A DNA stretch of 64,000 bases from Streptomyces sp. L2 (GCF_004124325.1 NZ_QBDT01000001.1:2356001-2420000); one strand, 5' to 3'; counted from the first letter of the stretch, positions 45,123-54,293 are shown. Notes: generated by a model not told the origin, from the sequence alone. Numbers and translations are program-made.

Positions 45123-46598
45123 GTGAGTGACACCCCATTCGGATTCGGCCTTCCGCCGGAGGAGCCGGAAGACGGCGACGAGGGCAAGAAGAAGGACCAG
45201 GAGAGCGGTGGTGGGCAGGGACCGGCCAACCCGTTCGGTTTCGGCGGCCTGCCCGGAGCCGGAGGCTTTGGCGGCCCCGGCGCCGACAATCCGCTCGCAG
45301 CCATGTTCGGTTCGCTGAACCCCACCGACCTGGGAGCGGCGTTCCAGCAGCTCGGCCAGATGCTCTCGTACGAGGGCGGGCCGGTGAACTGGGACATGGC
45401 CAAGCAGATCGCCCGCCAGACCGTGGCGCAGGGCACGGCCGACGGCGTGAAGGACGCGAGCGTCGGAGCCTCCGACCGCTCGTCCGTGCAGGAGGCCGTC
45501 CGCCTGGCCGACCTGTGGCTGGACGACGCGACGTCGTTGCCGTCGGGCGCCGGATCGGCCGTGGCCTGGTCCCGCGCGGAGTGGGTCGAGGCGACCCTGC
45601 CGGCCTGGCAGGAGCTGGTCGACCCGGTCGCCGAGCGGGTCGGCGCGGCCATGGGCGATGTCCTGCCGGAGGAGATGCAGGCCATGGCGGGCCCGCTGAT
45701 CGGCATGATGCGCTCGATGGGCGGTGCCATGTTCGGCACGCAGATCGGGCAGGCCGTCGGCGTGCTCGCGGGCGAGGTCGTCGGTTCGACGGACATCGGC
45801 CTGCCGCTGGGCCCGGCCGGGAAGGCCGCGCTGCTCCCGGCCAACATCGAGGCGTTCGGCAAGGACCTGGGCGTACCGCAGGAGGAGGTGCGGCTCTACC
45901 TGGCCCTGCGGGAGGCGGCGCACCAGCGCCTGTTCACGCACGTGCCGTGGCTGCGTTCGCACCTGTTCGGCGCGGTGGACGGCTACGCGCGCGGGATCAA
46001 GGTCGACACGGCCAAGCTGGAGGACGTGGTCGGCCAGTTCGACCCGCAGAACCCCGAGCAGCTGCAGGACGCCCTCCAGCAGGGCATGTTCCAGCCGGAG
46101 GACACGCCCGAGCAGAAGGCCGCCCTGGCCCGTCTGGAGACGGCTCTGGCGCTCGTCGAGGGCTGGGTGGACGCGGTGGTCCACGCGGCCGCGAAGCCGC
46201 GTCTGTCGTCCGCGGACGCCCTGCGCGAGACCCTGCGCCGGCGCCGCGCCACCGGCGGCCCCGCGGAGCAGACGTTCGCCACGCTGATCGGCCTGGAGCT
46301 GCGGCCCCGCCGCCTGCGGGACGCCTCCCGCCTGTGGGCCTCGCTCACGGACGCGCGCGGGGTGGACGGCCGGGACGCCCTGTGGCACCACCCGGACATG
46401 CTGCCGACGGCGGACGACCTGGACGACCCGGACGGGTTCGTGCACCGCGAGCAGCTGGACTTCTCCGAGCTGGACAAGATGCTCGGCGAGGCGGCGGGCA
46501 AGCCGGACCTCAAGAAGGCCGACAAGCCGGACCTCGGCGAGAAGAACGACGGCACGGCGCCGGGCGACGGCGAGACCAAGGGTGACGACACCGAGTGA
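45123..46598 (+). CDS. DUF2342/Zincin_2 putative zinc-dependent metalloprotease
   Basis: A 491-residue protein. The first 55 residues are a Gly/Pro/acidic low-complexity region; the rest is helical. The LREAAHQRLFTHVPWL segment (about 266-281) provides a His and Glu where related families have the zinc-binding helix. It is usually annotated as coenzyme F420 biosynthesis-associated or metalloprotease-like, with unproven function. The GTG start has GAGGAA upstream, and the stop overlaps the NUDIX start by four bases (GTGA). Confidence 0.85.
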   Translation: MSDTPFGFGLPPEEPEDGDEGKKKDQESGGGQGPANPFGFGGLPGAGGFGGPGADNPLAAMFGSLNPTDLGAAFQQLGQMLSYEGGPVNWDMAKQIARQTVAQGTADGVKDASVGASDRSSVQEAVRLADLWLDDATSLPSGAGSAVAWSRAEWVEATLPAWQELVDPVAERVGAAMGDVLPEEMQAMAGPLIGMMRSMGGAMFGTQIGQAVGVLAGEVVGSTDIGLPLGPAGKAALLPANIEAFGKDLGVPQEEVRLYLALREAAHQRLFTHVPWLRSHLFGAVDGYARGIKVDTAKLEDVVGQFDPQNPEQLQDALQQGMFQPEDTPEQKAALARLETALALVEGWVDAVVHAAAKPRLSSADALRETLRRRRATGGPAEQTFATLIGLELRPRRLRDASRLWASLTDARGVDGRDALWHHPDMLPTADDLDDPDGFVHREQLDFSELDKMLGEAAGKPDLKKADKPDLGEKNDGTAPGDGETKGDDTE

Positions 46599-47110
46599 GC
46601 CTGCATGACGACGCGGTCCTCGTGCTGAAGGAGTACGAGGACCAGGGGGAACTGCGCCAGGTCTACCTGGAGCACCTCCAGGCGCATCCGGACGGCATGT
46701 GGAAGGCCTGCGCGGACGGCCACATCACGGCGAGCGCCCTGGTCGTCGACCCGGAGCGCGAGCGGGTGCTGCTGACCCTCCACCGGAAGCTGCGGATGTG
46801 GCTGCAGATGGGCGGCCACTGCGAGCCGGCCGACACCACGCTGGCGCAGGCCGCGCTGCGGGAGGCGACGGAGGAGTCCGGGATCGCCGGGCTGACCCTG
46901 CTGCCGGGCGGCCCCGCGCGCCTGGACCGCCATCACACGCCGTGCGCCTGGCACCTCGACGTGCAGTACGCGGCCGTGGCGCCGCCCGGGTCCGTGGAGA
47001 TGATCAGCGAGGAGTCCCTGGACCTGCGCTGGTTCGGCTACGGCGAGGTCGCCGACGTGGCCGACGGGTCCGTCGTACGGCTGCTGGAGGCGACGCGCGC
47101 GAGGCTGTGA
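46595..47110 (+). CDS. NUDIX hydrolase
   Basis: A 171-residue protein. The Nudix box is GGHCEPADTTLAQAALREATEESGI (about 70-94), differing from the classic GX5EX7REUXEEXGU only in the early spacing, so the diphosphohydrolase residues REATEE are intact. The substrate is probably a nucleoside or sugar nucleotide diphosphate. The GTG start is coupled to the preceding gene. Terminated by a long hairpin. Confidence 0.86.
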   Translation: MSLHDDAVLVLKEYEDQGELRQVYLEHLQAHPDGMWKACADGHITASALVVDPERERVLLTLHRKLRMWLQMGGHCEPADTTLAQAALREATEESGIAGLTLLPGGPARLDRHHTPCAWHLDVQYAAVAPPGSVEMISEESLDLRWFGYGEVADVADGSVVRLLEATRARL

Positions 47111-47122
47111 AGGCGAGGGCGT

Positions 47123-47164
47123 ACGGGTAAGGGGTGACCGCCATGGCGGTCACCCCTTACCCGT
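47123..47164. terminator. 42-base perfect palindrome terminator
   Basis: The complete 42-base sequence reads the same on both strands: arms ACGGGTAAGGGGTGACCGCC and its complement, centred on CCATGG. It lies between the convergent NUDIX and AIM24 genes. Confidence 0.85.
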
Positions 47165-47178
47165 GGCTCGGATCGTGC

Positions 47179-47934
47179 TCAGTTCCAGACGTTGCCCTGG
47201 TTCTGCGCCCGCGCCCCGTGCTGGCCCATGCCGTACTGGGCGGCGAGTCCCTGGCCGATCTGGGCGTGCTGCGGCGGGAACAGTTCGCTGGGCTGGACGA
47301 GCGCGAAGCCGGAGCCCATGAAGCTCAGCTCCCAGCCCTCGCCGGTGCTGCCGCGCCGCCGCCACACCCCGGAGGAGTGCGTCTGGGCCTGCATCTGCAC
47401 GCGCAGCCCGGTCGACCAGGCGACGATCGCGTCGGCGTCGCAGTTGACGTACTTGTCGGGCGTGACCTGCATGAGCAGCGGCGCGCCGGAGGTCATCAGG
47501 GCGACCCTGCCGCGGCCGGTGATGTTCAGCTGGTACTTGCCGGACCCGGAGATGCCGTACTGGCTGTCCACGGCGATGACCTCGTGGTGCAGCGAGGAGT
47601 CCATGGCGAGGACGTAGGAGCTGTCGACGGTCAGTCCGTCCTGCTCGACGTCCATGATGTGCACGTGCTGGGCGAGGTTGGCGAAGTACACCGTGCCCTG
47701 CCCGTGGCAGCGCATCAGGTCCAGGCCCTCGCCGGTGCGGGCGCGCGAGCGGCGCTGGGTGTTGCTCTGGTACTCGGCGTCGAACTCGACCAGCCCCTGG
47801 TAGGCGACCATCGTGCCCTTGCGGGCGAGGATGTCGTCGTGGCCCTCCAGGGTGACGCGGAGCAGCTGCTTGTTCTGCAGGCTCCAGCGCTCCTGGGCCT
47901 GGGTGTCGTTGAACGCGAAAAGTGGGCTCTGCAT
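47179..47934 (-). CDS. AIM24-family protein (third gene of the TerD/AIM24 operon)
   Basis: A 251-residue AIM24 (TIGR00266-like) beta-rich protein built of a duplicated half-barrel. It begins QSPLFAFNDTQAQERWSLQNKQ and carries repeated GKYQLNITGRGRVALMTSGAPL-like strands, here noted as TGRGRVALMTSG. It has no signal or membrane segment. It follows the second AIM24 gene by 15 bases with GGGGGAG upstream. Biochemical role unknown; mitochondrial AIM24 affects membrane organisation. Confidence 0.85.
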   Translation of the reverse strand: MQSPLFAFNDTQAQERWSLQNKQLLRVTLEGHDDILARKGTMVAYQGLVEFDAEYQSNTQRRSRARTGEGLDLMRCHGQGTVYFANLAQHVHIMDVEQDGLTVDSSYVLAMDSSLHHEVIAVDSQYGISGSGKYQLNITGRGRVALMTSGAPLLMQVTPDKYVNCDADAIVAWSTGLRVQMQAQTHSSGVWRRRGSTGEGWELSFMGSGFALVQPSELFPPQHAQIGQGLAAQYGMGQHGARAQNQGNVWN

Positions 47935-47949
47935 GTGTCCTGCTCCCCC

Positions 47950-48630
47950 TCAGCCCCGGATCCGGAGGCGGTCGGTGCTGTCCTCGCTGGGCTGCACGAC
48001 GACGATGCCCTGGCCGGAGAAGGCCATCTGGTACGCCTCGCCGCTGCCCCGGCCGATCAGGGACTGCGCCTTGAAGCTGCGCTTGCCCTTCACCTTCAGG
48101 TTCGGCGACCAGGCGACCAGCGCGTCGGGGTCGACGTACGTCTCGTCCTCGCCACCGCCGCAGTCGACGACGATCGGCTTGCCCCGGGAGGTCAGCGCGA
48201 CCCAGCCCTGCCCGGAGATCCTGGTGTTCCACAGGCCCTGCCCGGCGAACTTCGCGAGTCCCTTGACCCGCTCCACGCCCCAGCTGAGGTGGGCGTCGAA
48301 GGCGAGCAGGTTGGTGGCGTTGACGGAGATGCCGTCGCCGTTCAGGTTGATGACGACGACGTCGGCGCCGTAGTCGGCGAGGTACAGCAGGCCGTCGCCG
48401 GTGCACTTCATCAGGGGTGCGCCCTCGCCGGTGATCCAGTCACGGGCGATCTGGCGGACGGCCGGCGGGTTCGGCTCGTACTGGACGAAGCCCTCGTAGG
48501 CGACCATGGAGCCCACGCGCGCGAAGAGGTCGTTTCCGGTCTGCATGGCGACCTTCAGCATGTGGCCGCCGTGGTTCTCCATGCGGGCGGTGACGGGTGC
48601 GGGAGCGAAGCCCGCGAGCGGCTGGTTCAT
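47950..48630 (-). CDS. AIM24-family protein (second gene of the operon)
   Basis: A 226-residue AIM24 protein that lacks the linker and TerD modules of the first gene. The core ISGQGWVALTSRGKPIVVD and a closing GQGIVVVQPSEDS resemble the sibling gene. It is spaced 12 bases after the first gene, with GGGAG before the ATG. The two stand-alone AIM24 proteins and the fused one share repeated glycine-rich beta strands but differ clearly in sequence. Confidence 0.85.
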   Translation of the reverse strand: MNQPLAGFAPAPVTARMENHGGHMLKVAMQTGNDLFARVGSMVAYEGFVQYEPNPPAVRQIARDWITGEGAPLMKCTGDGLLYLADYGADVVVINLNGDGISVNATNLLAFDAHLSWGVERVKGLAKFAGQGLWNTRISGQGWVALTSRGKPIVVDCGGGEDETYVDPDALVAWSPNLKVKGKRSFKAQSLIGRGSGEAYQMAFSGQGIVVVQPSEDSTDRLRIRG

Positions 48631-48641
48631 GACGGGCTCCC

Positions 48642-50366
48642 TCAGACCTCGTACGGCTGGACGACGATGAAGTTGCCGGGGGCGCCCCGGAACTGGAGGT
48701 TGATGCTCTCTCCCGTGTCGCCCGGGTAGGCGTTGCGGCGCATGCGGACCTGGCTGGAGACGATCACCTGGGAGGCCGCCGACCAGGCGACGATCGCGTT
48801 GCAGTCGGCGAACGTCGTCGGCGTCACGGGCAGTACGACGGGCGTGCCGTGCGTCTTGACGACGATCGTGCCGGTCCCCTGGAACTGCATGGTGAACAGC
48901 GCGCCGCCGGGGATGCCGTGTCCCTCGATGCGGCGGACCTCGTACTGCAGGGTCTCGTCGAAGGCGAGGACGCTCTCGGCGGACACGCAGATCGCGTCCC
49001 CCTGGAGCTCGATGGGGTGCAGGTGGGTGGAGTTCTCGGCGAGGAACACCTGGCCCTGGCCGGTGCAGCGCATCAGCTGCATCTCCTGGCCGGTGGCGTT
49101 GCCGACGATCCGTCCGGCGAACCCGGCGCCCTTGTAGCTGAAGTCGACCTTGCCCTGGTAAAGCACCATGCTGCCCTGCCGGGCCAGCACGGGCTGCCCG
49201 CCGATGCCGAGGTCGACCCGCATGAGCTTCTTGTTCTGCTGGGTCCAGCGCTGGCCGGTGGGCGTCTCCTTGAACATCTGGAGCGCGGCCGCCACTCCGG
49301 CGCCGGTCTGCGGGACGCCCTGCGGTGCGCCGTAGGCCTGCTGGCCGGGGACCTGGCCGTACGCCGGCGGCTGCTGGCCGTAGCCGGGGGGCATGGGCGC
49401 GCCGGGCGGCGTGGGCCCGCCGGGCTGGCCGCCGTACGAGGGCTGCTGGGGCGGCTGCCCGTAACCGGGGGGCATGGGGGCGCTCGGCCGGCCGCCGTAC
49501 GACGGCTGCTGCGGCGGCTGCCCGTAGGGCGCGGGCGCCGGGGCCGGGGGCGGGACCGTGCCGCCGGCGGGCGGGGCCAGGGGGGCGATGACGGTGGGCG
49601 CGGCGTGCACGTTCGGCGCGGGCGCCGGGGCCGGGGCGGGGGGCGGGGTCGCGCCGGGCGGCGGGGCGAAGCCCTGCGGGGCGGGCTGCGGCGCGGGTGC
49701 CGGGGCGGGCGCGGCCGGTGACGGTGCGGCCGGTGCGCCGAAGGCGGGGGGCGCGGCGGCCTGCGCGGGCGGGGCGAAACCGGGGGCGGCGCCGGACTGC
49801 GGCTGCTGGGGCTGCTGCGGCGCGGCGGGGGCCTCCTCCTCCATCACCTCCCCGCCGAAGTTCTTCAGCAGCGCGTCGAGGCCGCCGTCGAAGCCCTGGC
49901 CGACGGCGGCGAACCGCCACACGTCCTTGAAGTAGAAGTCGCCGAGCATGACGGCCCGCTCGGTGGAGAACTCCGCGCCGGTGAACGAGTACCGGGCGAC
50001 CTCCTCGCCGCCCGCGACGATCCGCAGGTAGCCGGGGCTGACCTGGGACATCTGCCCGCCACCGTCGATGGTCGCCGTGAACGACAGCTTCCGGATCGCC
50101 TGCGGGATCCGGTCCAGCGTGATCCGGAACGACTCCGTGTCGCCGGCCTGCGCGCCGAGCAGCTGGATGGACTCCTCGGGCGATTTCGGCTGGTTGAAGA
50201 AGACGAAGTACCGGTCGTCCGACAGCCGTTCGTCGGCGTCCAGACCGAAGCAGCTGATGTCGAAGGACAGTCCGGGGGCGGTGATCTGCACGCCTACGTA
50301 CAGATCGGTGCCCGCCGTCAGGTCACTGATCCTGGCCTTGTGGCCGCGTTGGAATTCCCTGGCCAT
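48642..50366 (-). CDS. TerD-AIM24 fusion protein (first gene of the operon)
   Basis: A 574-residue multidomain protein. The N-terminal TerD domain (about 1-175) includes LYVGVQITAPGLSFDISCFGLDADERLSDDRYFVFFNQ in pieces such as DISCFGLDADERLS, where TerD proteins bind calcium with acidic residues. Residues about 180-360 are a long Pro/Ala/Gly/Gln-rich linker with PPGYGQPPQQPSYGG repeats. The final 210 residues are an AIM24 domain starting QRWTQQNKKLM. It is the promoter-proximal gene of three. Related to tellurite/stress-response Ter proteins. Function unproven. Confidence 0.87.
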   Translation of the reverse strand: MAREFQRGHKARISDLTAGTDLYVGVQITAPGLSFDISCFGLDADERLSDDRYFVFFNQPKSPEESIQLLGAQAGDTESFRITLDRIPQAIRKLSFTATIDGGGQMSQVSPGYLRIVAGGEEVARYSFTGAEFSTERAVMLGDFYFKDVWRFAAVGQGFDGGLDALLKNFGGEVMEEEAPAAPQQPQQPQSGAAPGFAPPAQAAAPPAFGAPAAPSPAAPAPAPAPQPAPQGFAPPPGATPPPAPAPAPAPNVHAAPTVIAPLAPPAGGTVPPPAPAPAPYGQPPQQPSYGGRPSAPMPPGYGQPPQQPSYGGQPGGPTPPGAPMPPGYGQQPPAYGQVPGQQAYGAPQGVPQTGAGVAAALQMFKETPTGQRWTQQNKKLMRVDLGIGGQPVLARQGSMVLYQGKVDFSYKGAGFAGRIVGNATGQEMQLMRCTGQGQVFLAENSTHLHPIELQGDAICVSAESVLAFDETLQYEVRRIEGHGIPGGALFTMQFQGTGTIVVKTHGTPVVLPVTPTTFADCNAIVAWSAASQVIVSSQVRMRRNAYPGDTGESINLQFRGAPGNFIVVQPYEV

Positions 50367-50488
50367 GCGTTACGACCGTCCCCCATCCCGAATGTGAGTG
50401 CGTCGCGACAGGCTAACCGCAAACACCGACATCGGCCGCAGTCGGTACAGACCCGGTACACAACCGCGCCCGGCCGCGTACGGGACGC

Positions 50489-51085
50489 TCACTCACCCCG
50501 GGCGCCGGGCACGTGCGGCAACCGTTCGGCGGCGACCACCCCTTCGAGGTAGCCGCGCGCCCGCTCGGTCCGCGGGTAGGCCTCCAGCAGCCGCCAGAAG
50601 CGGGGGCCGTGGCCCGGCACCAGCAGATGCGCCAGCTCGTGGCAGAGGACGTAGTCGACGACGTACTCCGGCATGCCCTGCAGCCGGTGGGAGAGGCGGA
50701 TGCTGCCCTCGGCAGGCGTGCACGAACCCCAGCGGGTGTTCTGGTTGGTGACCCAGCGCACGGAACGGGGCCGGGCCCGGCCGTCGAAGTACTGGGCCGA
50801 CAGCTGTTCGGCGCGCTCCGCCAGTTCGGTGTCGCCCAGGACCCGTTTGCTCTCCTGCGCGGCCAGTTTGTCGAGCATGAGGGTGACCCAGCGTTGTTCC
50901 TCCGCCTCGGACATCCGGGCGGGGATCAGCACGACGGTGCGATCGCCCTCGCGGTACGCGGAGACCGTCCGGCGGCGCCGGGCACTTCTGCGGACCTCGA
51001 TCGCGCTCGCCCCCGAGCCGCTCGGCGGCTGGCTCGTCGTGCTGCGCTGGGGCTTTCCGGCGCGGTGCAGGGGGTCGGCGGGCAC
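50489..51085 (-). CDS. SprT/YgjP-type zinc metallopeptidase (DUF45)
   Basis: A 198-residue protein. HELAHLLVPGHGPRFW (about 149-164) supplies the HExxH zinc helix and third His, and WGSCTPAEGSIRLSHRLQGMP is the preceding substrate-strand region (core WGSCTPAEGSIRL). These match the M48-like YgjP group of uncertain physiological target. A basic, Ser-rich N-terminal tail of about 45 residues precedes the domain. It diverges from the ThiF-like gene. Confidence 0.87.
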   Translation of the reverse strand: MPADPLHRAGKPQRSTTSQPPSGSGASAIEVRRSARRRRTVSAYREGDRTVVLIPARMSEAEEQRWVTLMLDKLAAQESKRVLGDTELAERAEQLSAQYFDGRARPRSVRWVTNQNTRWGSCTPAEGSIRLSHRLQGMPEYVVDYVLCHELAHLLVPGHGPRFWRLLEAYPRTERARGYLEGVVAAERLPHVPGARGE

Positions 51086-51359
51086 GCCCCGACGTTACCC
51101 GCTGTACCTGGCCGAAGTCCCGGGTCGCGGACGGTTCCGCGCCGGATCCCCCACCATGCGTTTGATTTGTACGGTGATGTGCCCGGCCGCTCCGAATCAG
51201 TTTGTACGACGAATCCCCCGGCCTGTGGACAACTTTCGGCACGGTTTCGCGGGGCCGGGCATGCTGGCAGTCGTCGGCGGAACGTGACCGGTTCCCCGGC
51301 GGACCGGAATCTGCGCGCGGTGCCGCGCGCAGGACCTTCAAGGGCAACGGGGGCCTGTC

Positions 51360-52574
51360 ATGCATCCGATGGTGAAGCCCGCGCTCCGGCGCGGCTGGCG
51401 CGACCTGAACACCGTGCAGTTCGGGATGACCCCGGCGCACGCGCTGACGCTGGGCCCGATGGACACGGCGACGGGCAGCTTCCTGGAGCTGCTCAACGGC
51501 ACCCGCGGCCTGCCCCTCCTGCGCGAGGAGGGCCGCCGCATGGGCCTGCCGGACGGCCACGTCGACACGCTGGTGGAGCGGCTCACCCGGGCCGGCCTGG
51601 TCGACGACCCGGGGGGCGGCGGGCCGGCCGCGGACGCCCTGCGCGAGAAGGCGGACGTCGTCGCCCGCCTCCGGCCAGACCTGGCGTCCCTCCAGCTGAT
51701 CACCGCCGAGCCGGGCGGCGCGCTCGGCCGGCTCGCGGCCCGCCGCTCGCTGCGGGTGCAGGTGCGCGGCGCGGGCCGGGTCGGCGCGGTGGTGGCATCG
51801 GTGCTGTCGGCCGCCGGCGTCGGCGAGGTCGACGTGCGGGACATCGGCCGCGTCGAACCCTGGGACGTGGCGCCGGGCGGACTGCCCGTCGAGTCGGTGG
51901 GCGAGCGCCGCGGCCGGGCCGCGGGAACCGCCGTCCGCCGCGTGGCGCCGGACCGCCCGCCGCGCCGCACCGGTGCCTCCCGCCGCGATACCCCGGAACC
52001 GGGCCTTTCGCTCGTGATCGTCACCCCGCGGGACGACGTCGCCGTGCACGCCCCCGACCCGTTCTCCGCCGAGCCGCTCATGACCTCGGGGACCCCTCAT
52101 CTGTACGCGGGTGTGGTGGAGGGCACGGGTGTCGTGGGTCCGCTGGTCCTGCCCGGGGAGACGAGCTGCGCGGGCTGTCTGCACCAGGACCGCACCGACC
52201 GCGATCCCGCCTGGCCGCGGCTGGTCGCCCAGTGGCGTTCCGGTAAGGCCCGTCAGGTGGGACCCTGTGATCTGGGGCTGGCCACGGCGGTCGCCGGACT
52301 GACCGCCGCCCACGCCCTCGCCTTCCTCGACGGGGAGCGGCCGTCCAGTGCGGGTGCCCGCTGGGAAGCCTCCCTGCCCGGCCTGACCTGGCGTGCGCGA
52401 CCGGTCTGGCCCCACCCGGCGTGCTCGTGCGGGGCGGCGGAGAGAGAGAAGGGGGAGCACTCCTCAACCTGCGCCGAGCCGCGCGAGACAATGGCGGTGC
52501 AACGGCCGTCGACGGAGCGGCGACGCACGACTGGCGCGGCGCGGCCGACTGGGACTTGGAGGGCGCATGTCTGA
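51360..52574 (+). CDS. ThiF-like E1 protein with RiPP cyclodehydratase-type N-terminus
   Basis: A 404-residue protein. The N-terminal 85 residues (DLNTVQFGMTP, then TGSFLELLNGTRG and DTLVERLTRAGLVDD) resemble the leader-peptide-recognition region of TOMM cyclodehydratases. A Rossmann-like segment follows, VRGAGRVGAVVASVLSAAGVG (about 137-157, glycine loop GAGRVG). Two Cys pairs, CAGC (about 263-266) and CSC near 364-366, could form a zinc site as in ThiF/E1 proteins. No precursor peptide or modifying enzymes are adjacent. The last 30 residues are basic low complexity that overlaps the next gene by 8 bases. Confidence 0.78.
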   Translation: MHPMVKPALRRGWRDLNTVQFGMTPAHALTLGPMDTATGSFLELLNGTRGLPLLREEGRRMGLPDGHVDTLVERLTRAGLVDDPGGGGPAADALREKADVVARLRPDLASLQLITAEPGGALGRLAARRSLRVQVRGAGRVGAVVASVLSAAGVGEVDVRDIGRVEPWDVAPGGLPVESVGERRGRAAGTAVRRVAPDRPPRRTGASRRDTPEPGLSLVIVTPRDDVAVHAPDPFSAEPLMTSGTPHLYAGVVEGTGVVGPLVLPGETSCAGCLHQDRTDRDPAWPRLVAQWRSGKARQVGPCDLGLATAVAGLTAAHALAFLDGERPSSAGARWEASLPGLTWRARPVWPHPACSCGAAEREKGEHSSTCAEPRETMAVQRPSTERRRTTGAARPTGTWRAHV

Positions 52575-53919
52575 TCTTCCCCGGAAGGCGGTCACCCGGA
52601 CCGCCAAGCTCGCCGCGCTCCCGCTCGGCTTCGCCGGCCGGGCCACCTGGGGGCTGGGCAAGCGGATCGTGGGCGAGTCCGCGGAGATCGTCGGCCGGGA
52701 ACTGCAACAGCGCACGGCGGAGCAGCTCTTCAAGGTCCTCGGGGAGCTGAAGGGCGGCGCCATGAAGTTCGGGCAGGCGCTGTCCGTCTTCGAGTCCGCC
52801 CTGCCGGAGGAGATCGCCGGCCCCTACCGGGCGGCGCTGACCAAGCTGCAGGAGGCGGCTCCGCCGATGCCGACCCGCACCGTGCACGGGGTGCTCGCGG
52901 AGCGGCTGGGCGAGGACTGGCGTGAGCTGTTCCTGGAGTTCGAGGACAAGCCCGCGGCCGCCGCCTCGATCGGTCAGGTGCACCGGGCGGTGTGGCACGA
53001 CGGCCGCGAGGTGGCGGTCAAGGTGCAGTACCCGGGCGCCGGCGAGGCCCTGCTGTCCGACCTGACCCAATTGAGCCGATTCGCCCGGCTGTTGGGTCCG
53101 CTCATCCCCGGCATGGACATCAAGCCGCTGATCGCGGAACTGCGGGACCGGGTCTCCGAGGAGCTGGACTACGCCCTGGAGGCGCAGGCGCAGGCCGCGC
53201 ACGCCGAGGAGTTCGCGGACGACCCCGATGTGGTGGTCCCGGCGGTGGTGCACCAGTGCGAGCAGGTCCTGGTCACCGAGTGGATCGACGGCATACCGCT
53301 CGCGGACGTCATCGCGGACGGCACCCAGGAGCAGCGCGACCGGGCCGGCCAGCTCCTGGCCCGCTTCCTGTTCTCCGGCCCCGCGCGCACCGGGCTGCTG
53401 CACGCCGACCCGCACCCCGGGAACTTCCGGCTGCTGCCGGCCGACCCGGAGGGCGAGGGGGACTGGCGGCTCGGCGTGCTGGACTTCGGCACGGTGGACC
53501 GGCTCCCCGGCGGTCTGCCGGACCCGATCGGCATCTCGCTGCGGATGACGCTGGAGGGCGAGGCCGAGCCGGTGTACGAGCTGCTGTGCGCGGAGGGCTT
53601 CGTCAAGGAGACGATAGAGCTCGACCCGGACGCGGTCCTGGACTACCTTCGGCCGATCATCGAGCCGGCCCGAGTGGAGTCGTTCACCTTCACCCGCGGC
53701 TGGATGCGCAGCCAGGCCGCCCGCATTGGCGACCCCCGCTCCCCCGCCTACCAGCTGGGCAAACAGCTCAACCTGCCGCCCGCCTACCTCCTCATCCACC
53801 GGGTGACGCTGAGCACGATCGGCGTCCTGTGCCAGCTGGGCGCGACCGTGCGGCTACGGGAGGAGCTGGAGGAGTGGCTGCCGGGCTTCGTCGCGGAGGA
53901 GCACACCGAGTCGGCCTGA
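52567..53919 (+). CDS. ABC1/UbiB-type atypical kinase
   Basis: A 450-residue ABC1-family protein. The family signature KFGQALS (about 67-73, in GGAMKFGQALSVFESALP) replaces the usual P-loop, and catalytic elements follow: AAASIGQVHRA, EVAVKVQYPGA with the Lys, HADPHPGNFRLLP (about 279-291) and LDFGTVDRLPGG. In UbiB/COQ8 proteins this atypical kinase fold acts in lipid or quinone metabolism. In M. tuberculosis an ABC1 gene lies next to whiB7, as here. ATG 52567 has GGAGGG upstream. Confidence 0.88.
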   Translation: MSDLPRKAVTRTAKLAALPLGFAGRATWGLGKRIVGESAEIVGRELQQRTAEQLFKVLGELKGGAMKFGQALSVFESALPEEIAGPYRAALTKLQEAAPPMPTRTVHGVLAERLGEDWRELFLEFEDKPAAAASIGQVHRAVWHDGREVAVKVQYPGAGEALLSDLTQLSRFARLLGPLIPGMDIKPLIAELRDRVSEELDYALEAQAQAAHAEEFADDPDVVVPAVVHQCEQVLVTEWIDGIPLADVIADGTQEQRDRAGQLLARFLFSGPARTGLLHADPHPGNFRLLPADPEGEGDWRLGVLDFGTVDRLPGGLPDPIGISLRMTLEGEAEPVYELLCAEGFVKETIELDPDAVLDYLRPIIEPARVESFTFTRGWMRSQAARIGDPRSPAYQLGKQLNLPPAYLLIHRVTLSTIGVLCQLGATVRLREELEEWLPGFVAEEHTESA

Positions 53920-53945
53920 CCGGCGCCCGGGAGGGGACGCTCCGG

Positions 53946-54158
53946 TCACCACCAGGCGGAGTCGAGCCGGCCCTCGATGGATCTGAGGTTCTCCCGGGAG
54001 CAGACGTCGCAGAAGTACTGGCGTACGCCGTTCTCGACCGAGCAGGTCCAGGTGACCGGCCGGCCGCCGCGGGCGGCTGTGCCGCAGCGGGCACACACGA
54101 GGGGGCGTGGCTCCGCAGTGGAGCCGCCCTGGTCACTGCCTTCGGGAAGACTCGTCAC
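53946..54158 (-). CDS. Small zinc-ribbon protein (70 aa)
   Basis: The C-terminal part of a longer open frame. Four cysteines in two pairs (VCARCG and FCDVCSREN) give a zinc ribbon of the CxxC-X20-CxxC type, with an aromatic-rich intervening strand. GTG 54158 is chosen since the longer frame beyond is Arg/Pro-rich and overlaps the terminator. It points toward the ABC1 gene tail. Unknown role. Confidence 0.68.
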   Translation of the reverse strand: MTSLPEGSDQGGSTAEPRPLVCARCGTAARGGRPVTWTCSVENGVRQYFCDVCSRENLRSIEGRLDSAWW

Positions 54159-54203
54159 CCGGTGACCATAACTCCGTGCCCGCCGAACCCCGCGCACAAC
54201 GCA

Positions 54204-54243
54204 CCGCGGGGGCCGGTCCGTTCGCTCGGACCGGCCCCCGCGG
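54204..54243. terminator. Strong hairpin between zinc-ribbon gene and wblC-linked gene
   Basis: A 17-bp perfect stem (CCGCGGGGGCCGGTCCG / its complement) around loop TTCGCT. It is the terminator of the wblC operon on the minus strand. Confidence 0.85.
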
Positions 54244-54293
54244 GGAGCCATCGCCTCCCTGGGGCGGGAGGCCACCGGTTCAGGTGGGTGGTG

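Noticed and set aside
51156..51287. 43-codon frame as RiPP precursor beside the ThiF-like gene
   Set aside because: It has no ribosome binding site, low-quality composition and no Cys/Ser/Thr-rich core, so it is not a convincing precursor.
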